Both the position numbers and the translations under genes were made by a program. A DNA stretch of 64,000 nt, taken from positions 40,186,001 to 40,250,000 of the forward strand of contig NC_135136.1 of the NCBI RefSeq assembly GCF_051014445.1, written 5' to 3'. Of the stretch, positions 12,932 to 23,122 are shown piece after piece (the first letter of the stretch is position 1; each line of letters opens with the position of its first letter). Under the pieces are notes generated by a model. The model made no database searches. It saw only the letters and a list, made by a program, of their open reading frames with translations, and had not been told where the DNA came from. The DNA is from Colletes latitarsis (taxonomy: Eukaryota; Arthropoda; Insecta; Hymenoptera; Colletidae).

Positions 12932-14329
12932 CCATTTATTTATACGGTAAAGTTATAGGAAATCGTGTTATCTAAAATATTGCGTGTCGTGTCTTTTCAG
13001 AATCCAATACACGATAAAAAGAAGAAAAGGAAGGTTGGTTTTCACCAAGAATTCTTCGTAAGTGCTCCACCAATATTTCCAAATTTCGTTTGCGCGCAAG
13101 TATCTTCGACAACGACGTAATTTAAGCGGCGTACGAACGAAAAAACGACGTCGTTCAGAATCCCGGCCGCGTTCAAAGAAAACGGAACGCAATTTGCATT
13201 TCCTATTTGGCCACCGGTTTAAATAGATTCTACTCCGCGGCCCCTTTACACGAAATTCGGGTGCAAACGTCGGAAATCCTATGTATACCGCGGCAAGAAG
13301 TCGGGAAAAGCTGGGGAATTACATTGGACCGTAGCTACCTTCTCGAAAACGTGGGAAACCGAGGGGTGCATCGGCGCTATTACGACCCCCGTTTTTCCGG
13401 GAAATCCTCTAACGCCCATCGGAACACGTGTACATCCGGCGCGTACAAAATGACGTACGTGTGCGGATCATAAGCGTGCCGGTTCCAATCCTCTTATTCC
13501 GACGCATTGAAAGCTTTCGGCTTTCGGGGCTCAAAATTTCGCGTAAACAAATTCTCGCGCCTCGAAACGGATCAATACGAATACAGGTATCGCTTAACGA
13601 AAGGACTATTCTGCGTTGCATCCGGTCGCCACGCGTTTCAAATCTCGGAATCTTAGTCTTTCCCGAATTTCAAACCCACTGTTCGCGAGCGTGTCTCGCG
13701 AAACCAAGTTTCTTCGAAACAGACGTTTCACCGCGAGTTACGTTCATTTTAACGAGACGCGTTAACGTTAGCTGCGAATGTTTCTTTCAAGAGCACGTAC
13801 ACGCGAGGAACGTTGAATGCGGTGTAAGGCCGTACGAAGCCCGACGGTGGTCGCTTTCAAGCATCTTCTGGCGCACACTTTTCCAAACAACGTTAACGAG
13901 GGTCCCCCTGCAGCAGGCGAGTACGTTGGCACACGTGTCGATACAGCTAAAAATGAACTCCCCGACAACTCTCTCGGGGAGCCGTGTTATCGACTCCGGG
14001 GCAAATATCGGCAACGGGGAACACGGAAAAAAGTGTGCCGTCGCGCGTGTAACGCGCGGGCGAATATATTTACGATCGGGCAGCAGCGTGTCCGGGGGGG
14101 CCCCGTAGCAAGTTTATTGTCTACAAGGCTGCCGGGCCATTAATTGCGGCTTTTAGTTCGATTATTTCCTTGGCGTGCTGGCGCGGCAACGAGAGAAAGA
14201 AACTCGATAAATGACCTGTTAATTTGTTGTAACTTAGCCGCGCGATCCGACCGTATATGCAGCCACGTACGAACGTAGGCACCGAATGCCACTGAAAAAC
14301 CGGTTCTGGGCGTGCGACTTAGGACGCAC
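12932..14329. other. Gene-free, CpG-rich stretch
   Basis: The region is CG-rich. The longest frame, 13428-14108 (226 codons), overlaps open frames on both strands and has no recognisable domain, so I do not call it a gene. A perfect 8-bp hairpin, CTCCCCGA..TCGGGGAG, lies at 13958-13981. A run of G then C (about 14094-14104) precedes the first copy of the three-copy module. Confidence 0.6.
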
Positions 14330-14612
14330 GGCGTCGTTGAATTTATGTATACCCCGCTGTCGACAAGCTGCTACAAAGGTGACTCGCATTAATTGCATTA
14401 ATCTCTCCGCGGGCGAAAAAAAATCGAAAAATCTCCGCTGTGACCCCCGGGATCTCGCGACGGGGGGGACACTTTGGTCCACGTGGTTCTCGAACTGACG
14501 TCGTCCGTCAATGATCGTTACGAGATAAAGTTGCAAACCGGCGTCTTATCCTTGCGCCATCGAATCCATTATCGTCGCGTGGGTATCGAACTAACGATAA
14601 CTTACAAAACAT
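14330..14612 (+). repeat. Three-copy module, copy 1
   Basis: This is the first of three same-orientation, diverged copies. Shared landmarks are AATTTATG, then exactly 19 bases later GTCGAC, then GACTCG.ATTAATTGCATTA, then GATCTCGCGACGGGG, then AAAGTTGCAA and finally ACAAAACAT. Many indels and stops in all frames argue against coding. The conserved ATTAATTGCATTAAT core is a run of TAAT words of the kind bound by homeodomain proteins; that role is inference. Confidence 0.75.
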
Positions 14613-14837
14613 GCTACTATTCGTTAGCTTGGTAGACGTGAAATGTCTATGCCCCCAAACTGATAGATTTCATCTTGCAATTCATCTCGAGCAGTCGAAC
14701 TATTTCGCGACTATTTGGAATCGATGTTTGATGCAGTTTGACACCTTAAATCGTCCACCTACAGACCCCCAGTTTTCACTTGACCAAAAAGATCAGACTG
14801 TGACAGAACAAAAAAACGGAGAGACGGTTGAAAAAGT

Positions 14838-15135
14838 TGGGCAACGATGCAGAAATTTATGTACCTCTCGCTGTCGGCGAGTTTCTGCAAAAAAGGACTC
14901 GAATTAATTGCATTGATCTTTCCTCGAGCCATTAATTGCGCGTGACTCGGCTGCAAAAATATGCACGCTGGCCCTGAGATCTCGCGACGGGGTATGTACG
15001 TGTCCTCTCGGTTTTCGATCCCATCTGTAAGTAATTGGTACGGAACAAAGTTGCAACCCGATCTTGCAACAAGGCCTTGCCATCGGATCGATTATCTACG
15101 TGTCGTTGTCTGACTACCAAGAATCTACAAAACAT
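14838..15135 (+). repeat. Three-copy module, copy 2
   Basis: The GTCG landmark of this copy is 514 bp downstream of that in copy 1. It keeps the 19-base spacing from AATTTATG to GTCGGC, the ATTAATTGCATTGATC core, GATCTCGCGACGGGG, the CCTCTCGGTTTTCGA box shared with copy 3, AAAGTTGCAACCCG and ACAAAACAT. It is more diverged from copy 1 in the spacers than in these words. Confidence 0.75.
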
Positions 15136-15402
15136 TACGCGCAAGTGCTTGTTTCTTGAAAAACAAGATACAAGAGAAATATAATCGCTATTATTGCTCA
15201 GAGCAAGAATTTTATTAAACATTTCCTTAAAACGTACAGAATAATTGCAATTCTAAAGTAGATATTTTCGAGTGATCGATACGACAATAAAAGGGACGAT
15301 GCTCCATAAGAGATGATTCCAGTGATTAAGGGTTGAATTCATTCCGGTATCCGACATCGGGATGTCGAGTAAACAAATAAGTGGATGAATAAAGAGCCGA
15401 AA

Positions 15403-15676
15403 ATGTTGGCTAACGACACAGAAATTTATATGTGCCATCCTGTCGACAGGTTGCTACAAAGGTGACTCGGATTAATTACATTAATCTTTCCGGAGGAGAT
15501 TAATCGCGCGTGTCTCGACTCGTTAAATCTGCTCGCTCAGCCCAGAGAATCTCGCGACGAGGTACTTGGACCTCTCGGTTTTCGACCCGACACCATTTGC
15601 AAACGATAGCTCGAATCGATTATCGTCGTAAGATTATCACGAACACACGTAATCGCCACTTCAATACAACATATTA
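15403..15676 (+). repeat. Three-copy module, copy 3
   Basis: The GTCG landmark lies 569 bp downstream of that in copy 2. Landmarks are AATTTATA, GTCGACAGG, GCTACAAAGGTGACTCGG (nearly identical to copy 1), ATTAATTACATTAATC, AATCTCGCGACGAGG and CCTCTCGGTTTTCGAC. It lacks the AAAGTTGCAA segment, so its right side is shortened. The mix of copy-1-like and copy-2-like words suggests an old duplication series. Confidence 0.72.
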
Positions 15677-18600
15677 CAGTTTATCGACAGTGTCACAATT
15701 GCTCGATAAACTTAATAACGTTTCCACTTAATTATAGATTAGCTTCAGAATAACTTGTCGAATACTTTTATTTAACATCCTTGTGATTATTCCGTTTAAT
15801 ATTTTTGACTTCGACACGTATTTGTATAAACGTATCGATTTATGGAATCACCCGATAAATAACGGGTGAAAAGAATTTCTTCTTTGAACGATGGAACAAA
15901 ATTCGCGCAACGGAGAGTTATGGGTTTCCACTTTCTACCGTTAAACGAAGGTCTCGCGAGGATTCCCGCGCGCAGGGCCCGCGTTATCAGCGATTCTCGA
16001 TCGAATTCTGCGAACGAGCGCACGGGGCCCGGCTTTATTCAGCCGCGACAGGGAACAGACGTTCCACGGCGGGGGAAACGATTTTCTTAATTAGTCCCAG
16101 CATGGTCAGGTGCAAACCAGGAAGTCGAGGGACGCGCGGCTTTCTTGCGATCGCCGCGGAGATTCATAGACGCAAGCGTGCGCGCAACACGGTCCGCGCG
16201 AGGCAGATCGCCGCGGAAGATACACGCCGTTTCTCCTGGATTCCCGATCGCGAGGCTCTTTATTCAGCAAGCTGGTTGTTCGAGCGAGTATCCGTGAAAT
16301 GGGAGAATTCAATCACGTCCGGAAATAATTTGTTTCCCGGTACGCTCAGTCGTTAACTTGGATCGGTGGTTAAGACAGTATTCCCGTCCAGACCAGGTTT
16401 CTTAGAAATTTTTTTTAAAAAAGAGTATCCCTTTTTTCGTTCGATTCGAGCCTACACTAGCACTACGTTTTAAGAGTCTTCACAATTTTTTTCGTAGAAA
16501 AATATTAAAAATTGTAGAAGTAACGACGAATCCAACGAAGGCCTTGGTATTCTGTTCCTGAATTACTTATTAGTATTCACGAGTCCATGTTGATATTAAT
16601 AAGTATGTCATCGGATTAAATCCATCGCCAGTTATAGGAGTCGTTGATATTCGGGTACCGCGGGGTGATTGGAAAATTGTGTTGCGTGATAATTTAATGA
16701 GGCGTCCGTGTCGGTTCAAAGCGCGCGCTTTAGCTCGAGGTGCAATGGACGCGAACGAGCATCGAAAGTCAGGATGCGCGGTTATAAATCTTCTTTCAAC
16801 GCTGGATATCTGGGCGCGCGTAAAATACGAGAGGCTAACAGGAAAGTAAAATAACTGCCGAATGAACTTTCCCAAAAGCCAGGAAACGAGGATTTTCTTT
16901 TTCATTTTCTCGCGACGTGTCCCTATTCTACGTAGATCACGATCAATCATGGAATAATATAAAATTCATCGTATCTAAATAAGGCTCGATGTAATTTTAG
17001 AAAAAATATCTACCTACCCTTACAATAAAGATAGAGAGTTGAAATTTGGTGTAAATTTTTGCTTTTAGCCTCGATAATAGATAATATTACAATTCCATAT
17101 CAATTTAGGGGCTCTTTCGCATGATTTTTCGCTTACACTCCTTGGGAGAACACTGTATAACTCACGGAACTTGGAGTAAGGTCTCTAAAATTGCAGCAAT
17201 TTTTGCTTCTTGGGCTCTAGCCATTTCTCACTCCCTCTTAGAGTTTCCTATAAAGTTTCCCACAAAGGGTCGCCACCGCCATGAATGCGAAGCAGGTCTT
17301 TGATGTATATTATGTACAACAGATCCTGCAATTGGGAAACTGGTGCGGAAAATTGGAAAATTGTCCCTCTTTATAGTAGCTTCGGCTCGAACCGGTTCGA
17401 GCATCTATTTTATTCGGCGGGTGCCTGCAGTGTTTTATTTCCACGAAGAAATTGCTCGAACGGGAAACATCGTTCCCCTTTCGGGTAATTTGAATAAACT
17501 AATTAGAAATCAAGTACTGTTTCCCTTTCAATCTTGTAATAAATGCCGTAAAAAGACCGTATTTATTACTTGAAACCAAATTCCGTGTACACCCTTTGAT
17601 TATAGTGTGCAAGTGAATTTTCTCGCGATCGACCGATCGATCATAATTTCCCGTTCGTGTGGAACGTGTTACTGGAATCGTACCGATAATACTAATTTAT
17701 TATCGATTCTCGGCTCGCCACGTTCACCGACACGTGGGCAGCGCGGGTCGACGTTTACCTGTACAAAATCCTGCACAGGTGTCACTTTCACGCCTTCTTT
17801 GGCGAGTGGTGCATCCAGTGCACTTGCATACGTACGAGCATGCACCACCATAAATCGATGTTCCGTTCGTTATTTACAGACGAATGTTTAGATTTCGTTC
17901 TTCGCGATTCACCCGTTCGAAATACGATTTACCCATCTCTGATGGAAACCAAACCAAGCAAGATACACAACGATCGTTTTCATTATATTACGTTATTGTT
18001 CGAGCAACGTCGAGTCCATTTTCCACGGCGTTGTGTACCCTATCAAATTATTATTAAACCCACGTTGCGATCTCATTCCGGGAACAAACACTGCTGTCAT
18101 TTTCGTTTGCAACCCCTCGAGCACAAATTAATACGGTTGCTCGAAATACTCTCGCGATAGGTGTCCTAAAAAGCGTAACTTCCAACAAGCTTAACCAACA
18201 TCCTAGGTCGCGATAACTGAAAGAACAAACCGAATTCAGTGGCGAGCGATAAGGAAACAGGTACAGTAGGCGTAGGAAGTATTCGTACAGCGAGCAGTCG
18301 CGACAAAAAGATCGTATCGTGTGTTTATTTAACAAACAATCGTGAAGCAAACAGTTTGCACGTTCTACGGGGATTGTAAGAAATCTAATCTATCAAAAAT
18401 AAACATGTAACGAGTATTCGTATAATTCTTCGTTTATAAAGATTATGAAACAGTTCCCCGAATGAATCTTATTTGTTAATTGGCCCAATTGCTGTAAAAA
18501 ATTCCGAGAAAATTATATTTGTATCCACCTCGTGGCCCAGTTTCCAGAATCTGTTCCTAGATCCTTTGTGCCCTGTAAAATTCTTAATAAACGCAATCGC

Positions 18601-19606
18601 GGAAAGTTTCGTTTCAAGTTGGCCGCCGCGCGAATACTCTTTGCGCCCGCCTTATAGAAACCGAGCGTACTTTCGCGAGCGTAATTAGCGAAGGATTTCT
18701 CGAATAACCGCATCGCGGCAATCGGGAACAACCGAAACAAAGATTCTCGATGTGAATGGGATTGAAGAGAGTTGCCGACGGCGGTGGGAAAGGTCGATTG
18801 CTGAAGGGAAAGAAAAAGAACTAGTCTCCTTTTCTAAACGAGCCAACGAAACGCGTGGCGATTGTGCGAGGTCTCCCTGAATTACGACACGGGGGAAATG
18901 ATATTTCGCTAAATTGGAAAGCCTCGAAAAGCTTCGGGGGTGGCTCGGTGAGCTACCAATCCAATGAAAGGATAAGGTAAGCACCGTGGTTACCACTATC
19001 CCCGAGCATAGGTTGAATGTAACGCAAATGAGGCCGGCAAGTAGGAAGCAGCGAAAGGGTCAAATTGAAATTGTCGGGGGTGTGTGCGTTCAAAGCCGAA
19101 CCCGCCGAGATAATTTCCATCGCCTTTTCCTTCCGTAATCAAACCGTCCCGCAGCTTCTGTGCAATTACGTTGAAATTGATTTAAAATCGGATGCACGCT
19201 GCGTCCACCTCCCCCACCCACCCGTAGAGATCGTATTACAATTTCCCTAAAACGTTTTGCAGAGGGAACGGGGAACCGGGTACATAATTATTCGATAATT
19301 TCCTTTCCCTTTTGATAATTCTTGACTCCTGTTTCCCCGGCTTCTTCTTTCGTTCTACTGTCGCCGCCCCCGAAAACGTTTCGCTGTTTTCGACATTCTC
19401 GAGCCTTCATTGTCACGACTAATGGAGAGCCGCCCGTTAAAAATATGACACAAAATTTTCGGGGCGATAAACACGACGCGTCCGCGATTATCCGACCGAT
19501 GGGGACGAGGGTTGGTCGCCTAATCGAGGGAGTCGGAAAATTGGGGGATTTTTTTGTCACAGTCGGTGACTCTGAGGGCTGAAATGAACCAACATTGTGC
19601 CAGAGG
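15677..19606. other. Gene-free stretch
   Basis: No gene is supported. A 7-bp hairpin TCACCCG..CGGGTGA lies at 15848-15869, and an 18-bp perfect palindrome at 17385-17402 is listed separately. Around 15950-16260 and 18600-18700 the sequence is CG-rich. The remaining frames are under 130 codons and unconvincing. Confidence 0.6.
17385..17402. promoter_or_regulatory. 18-bp perfect palindrome with AACCGGTT core
   Basis: GCTCGAACCGGTTCGAGC is identical to its reverse complement. Its centre, AACCGGTT, matches the binding consensus known for Grainyhead-family factors. Function here is inference; only the palindrome is seen. Confidence 0.35.
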
Positions 19607-19642
19607 CGAGCAAAATTTAATTCGACGAAAGAATTTTGCTCG
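19607..19642. other. Perfect 11-bp-arm hairpin
   Basis: CGAGCAAAATT at 19607-19617 pairs perfectly with AATTTTGCTCG at 19632-19642, leaving a 14-base loop. It is not followed by a T run suggesting a Pol III terminator, and I recognise no RNA family. It could be a remnant of an inverted-repeat element or a chance hairpin. Confidence 0.5.
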
Positions 19643-19805
19643 TCTTTATATCTTACACGTTACACGGGTGGACATACATTTTTAGACCACCCTACGAAGT
19701 ACTTCCACTAGGTATTTCAAATCGTGTAATTCGTGTGAATTGTTGCTCGAAACGTTCTTCTACCGCCGTACGAGTTCACTGTCCCGATAATGCCAGTCGT
19801 GTTTG

Positions 19806-20460
19806 TTAAATAATTAATTTCTCTATACGCGCCTTTTGTGCACGATGTAGTTGATCAACCAATTCCGGTGCATCAATAATTGATTCGATATTAATGCCAG
19901 GTTGTGAACGGTAGGCGTAATGAATAAGCCGTAAGAAGCACGGATGAACACTCCCATTGTAATTGGAACGTCGCGTTGGAAAACACGATGCAATATCACG
20001 CGCCGCCGCCAGTGATACTGCCATAAACTTCCGATCTGGCGTCGGGATTTATCTGGAAGGGTGTCCCATATGTCTCGACCACCCAGTTAAGAATGTACAA
20101 TTGGTTTTGTCGAACCCATAATCAACGGTGTCGTTTCTTATAAGTTTGCAACGATAAACTTCGATCGCGATGAATCGTTACGCCACTGCACACGTATCAG
20201 CGGGCGTAGAACGCGTCGTGTATCCATCGTCTGGGTCGACGTGGGCCCACGTGAACGACACAGTCGCTGGTTCTGTCAACCGTACGTCCACGCGCCTCTG
20301 TATCACTCTGCTTTAACGCGACAAGATTTATCGACGCTGCTGAAAATGCATTTTCGCGTGCAACCCACGGATAAATTCGTCGTTGCGTGTCCGCGTTAAA
20401 TGCCTGCGTCCATTGGCGCGGTGGAAGAATCAACGCCGTGGGACCGCCTAAAGTTCAAGC
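19806..20460 (-). pseudogene. Decayed protein-coding-like block, unidentified
   Basis: On the minus strand three open segments follow one another. From about 20460 to 20197 a frame of about 88 codons runs to a stop and includes GGPTALILPPRQW. Between about 20160 and 20010 two frames are open; one reads NWVVETYGTPFQINPDARSE. From 20024 to 19806 a frame runs through INIESIIDAPELVDQLHRAQ to a TAA stop. Residue make-up looks more protein-like than most frames in the window, and the frame changes suggest a broken gene. I do not recognise the family. There is no clear splice site joining the pieces and no transposase or reverse transcriptase motif. Chance remains possible. Confidence 0.25.
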
Positions 20461-20895
20461 CTCGATCGTTCATCGAACGCGGAGAAAACTCGATCGTTCA
20501 CGAGCCTACGAGTGCAAGTGATCTTTAAATCCATCGAGGAGAAGGTCATATCGTAGGACTTCCGTCTACTTTTACTTTGGAATCGGGCCGTTGGCCGTCC
20601 ATAGAAAAGAGGAAAACATGGTCAATTTCTAAGGAACCAGTGAACCATCGTAATGGTTTTCGAATTCGTCTATCTTTGAAAGAAAACCAGACTGTAAATT
20701 TCTCATCGAGCGTTGCAAGAATAATATTGACTCTGTTCGCACAGAAAGACCCAAGAGAAAACGTTCTCACAATCGAATATACTTGAAGGCAAGAAGAATC
20801 ATTTGAATACCTTTCTAGCGTGTTTCTAAAAGATGAGAAGATCATTCGGAGTTCTACCCCTCGGTGTTGCGGTGCCTGGGGGTGGAAAACACGTT
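20461..20895. other. Gene-free stretch
   Basis: A 69-codon plus-strand frame (20577-20786) and a 99-codon minus frame (20546-20845) overlap each other and show no domain. Nothing else was recognised before the 253-bp duplication begins. Confidence 0.55.
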
Positions 20896-21302
20896 CGTGA
20901 TCTTCGAATCAAAAGGTTTTAGGCCACGCCTCACGGTACTGTTAGCGTCGCTACAATCAGCGTAGACTCGTCATCAAGGGTTGCGTCTCTGGGGTGGTTG
21001 ATCGATAGACTTCTAAGAAAGACCGGAGAGATTTTTACAAACATTGCACGCTCGAATTAAGCGGGACAAGATCCTTGATCCTGAGGACCCGTTCCTTTTA
21101 TAACTCGGATCACAAAGAGGAGGTGGAGCCAGGAGATAGAACAATATTCGTGATTTACAGATCAAAACGTTACGAGCCTTGTTATTCTCAGTTTCCCTAC
21201 GCAGAATTACGATCATTGTGGTTTTGTTATCGGGAGTTATCCTGGGAGAGTCAATCGATGGGCTCAGTCGGTGAGAAAAATTCATTCCTACAAACATTGC
21301 AC
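20896..21302 (+). repeat. Tandem duplication, period 253 bp (diverged)
   Basis: Two landmarks recur at the same offset. CGTGATC..ATCAAAA.GTT at 20896 matches CGTGATT..ATCAAAACGTT at 21149, and ACAAACATTGCAC at 21037-21049 recurs exactly at 21290-21302. The intervening sequence aligns only loosely, so the duplication is old. The right-hand copy falls inside a 120-codon frame (21075-21437) that I do not regard as a gene. Confidence 0.65.
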
Positions 21303-21514
21303 ACTTTGATAGAGAATAACGAAGAGGAGACTAGTTATTTCGAGTCCAATAACCACCCTCTGATAATGGTAGAGATCCAGAGGTCGCAGACACGAGCTTT
21401 GGCGTTCCTAGCATCCTCCGCAGGTTACCTTCGTTGAAGACTACGCGTGGAAGTCGCTCGATAAACACGAGTATACTCGGATTGGGAAAAATTCGGGTCG
21501 CAGAGGCTTTGTCT

Positions 21515-21681
21515 GTTCGGTGTAGCTCGGTTGTTCCTGAAACGCAGGGAGGAGCAGACCGTCTATAAACTGACGAGCAAACGCAACGCCCACCTTTGTT
21601 CAGCCGACGCAGCCCAGTTGCTAAGCGCACACAGGGAGGAGTAGATCTCCTGTAGACTAGCAAACAAGAGTCCTCGACGTC
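21515..21681 (-). repeat. Two copies of an 87-bp repeat (29 codons on the minus strand)
   Basis: CAGGGAGGAGCAGACC at 21545 and CAGGGAGGAGTAGATC at 21632 are 87 bp apart, with similar flanks (TATAAACTGACGAGCAAACG and TGTAGACTAGCAAACAAGAG). The period is a multiple of three, so the minus-strand frame 21331-21747 carries a repeated motif, VYRRSTPPCV then VYRRSAPPCV. Preservation of frame and amino acids is suggestive, but the frame has no signal peptide, no known domain and no supporting splice structure. I treat it as a repeat, not a gene. Confidence 0.65.
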
Positions 21682-22608
21682 GTGTATGCCGTCGAACATG
21701 GATAGGAAGGGAAGGGAGGAAGGCTTCGTAATTCTCTTCTGTAGCAATTAGGGAATTAGTCAAGTCATACGGTGGAACATCGAGTATCCGGATAATTGAG
21801 AGACAAACCAATTTAACGAATCGCCAACAGTTTACCTGCTTGATTATTTCGACAACGCTGTCGTTAACACCTGTTGCCAAGATAGCCTCGAGGATCATTA
21901 CAAACGCCAGGACAATTCGTTGCTAGAGATCTTCCACCGCGAAATCCCTGTTCAAGTTTTTCGCTAGTCATCGATTCGCCTCAAATTGCGATTGAAATGG
22001 AACGATCGAAAAATTTCGAATAAAATCAGCGGCGCGTGGGCGTGTATTTTCATTTAGCAACCCGTCCAGAGACCTGAAAATACCAAGGTTACGCCACTGC
22101 ATTTGTCGTCCCCCCGCGCGGTGAACGTGCTCGCGCCGCGGAGAGAATTCGGTGACCTCTGGCCGCGAACTCAATTTCGCGTTACATCCGCGACGAGTAC
22201 AGTTATCAGGAGGCAGGACTCGTCCGCCGGTGGCTTTTTTCGTTAACCGAACGAATCGCGTCGCGACGTGTTGCCGGTTATGCGGCTTGGTAAATCGTTA
22301 CGTCAGCTGCCCACCCGCTTGCATTGATTATTCTCGTCAGCCGCGCGCTTCCGCCGCGAATGGAATTCGCTGACCTCGATGAACTGGGAGACTCATCTGT
22401 TGGGTAGGTTCGTTCCGGTCGGTATCCATCGACGAGATAACAGGAAACAGTTTCCCGTTCAAGATTTCGTGTTTGGCGTCGAGATAAGCAGCCAGGGAGA
22501 TCCGCGACGCCACCAAACCTCCAACCTTTAAATCGCTGTCAAATTACTTAAGTAAAGTTCTGACTAACTTCTTCAGGGATTAAACGACACACTAACATTG
22601 GTGTGTGT
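21682..22608. other. Gene-free stretch, partly CpG-rich
   Basis: I see nothing that supports a gene. About 22030-22370 is CG-rich. No terminal inverted repeats or long hairpins were noticed. A pyrimidine-poor acceptor-like CTTCTTCAG lies near 22576 without a matching exon. Confidence 0.55.
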
Positions 22609-23122
22609 CGTGTGATTTGCCTGTGGGCTACGTCACGGATCATTACTCCAGTTATTTTAGTGCACTAACGACACAGAAACCCGTAATGAACACTTTAAAA
22701 TCGACTGGGCAATTAACTGGTAGTAGCTCGGAAATCAATTGGGAACGGATACATCGATCGAAAGTTGACGTGAAATTTAATTATTAGCAATTTAGAGGTA
22801 GAATGTCTAATACATTCGCGATAAGAACTGATTGGTAATATTACAATGATTAAAAGTTGGCGTGAAAATGCACCGCTGGCGTTTTAGAGGTAAAGTATCT
22901 AAATCGTTCACGATATAGAACCGAATCGATAATGACAGTAATCGAAAGTCCACTTGGAAACGATCTAGCGGCGATTCAGAGATAGTGTTCGATGCATTAA
23001 CAATGTAGAAACGAACTGGTAATGATACAGTGATTTAATATCGATTGGGAAATGAAAAAGCCACTCAGAGGCAAAATGCCTAGGATATTGAAGGAATAGA
23101 AAATGATGACCACTATGGGGTA
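22609..23122 (+). repeat. Degenerate minisatellite, unit about 92 bp
   Basis: Four consecutive units start at 22757, 22849, 22941 and 23032 (steps of 92, 92 and 91). Each opens with an ATCGAAAGT-like word, continues with TTAGAGGTA or TCAGAGATA, then an ATTCGCGATA-like word, and ends GAACTGATTGGTAAT-like followed by ACAATG or ACAGTG. One earlier full unit (from about 22609, with ACACAGAAACCCGTAATGAACA) and one shortened unit (about 22693-22756) extend the array left. Units are strongly diverged and contain stops in all frames. Confidence 0.75.

Noticed and set aside
13428..14108. 226-codon plus-strand frame
   Set aside because: It lies in CG-rich DNA where other frames on both strands are open too, has no recognisable domain, is rich in R and S, and has no promoter or splice support.
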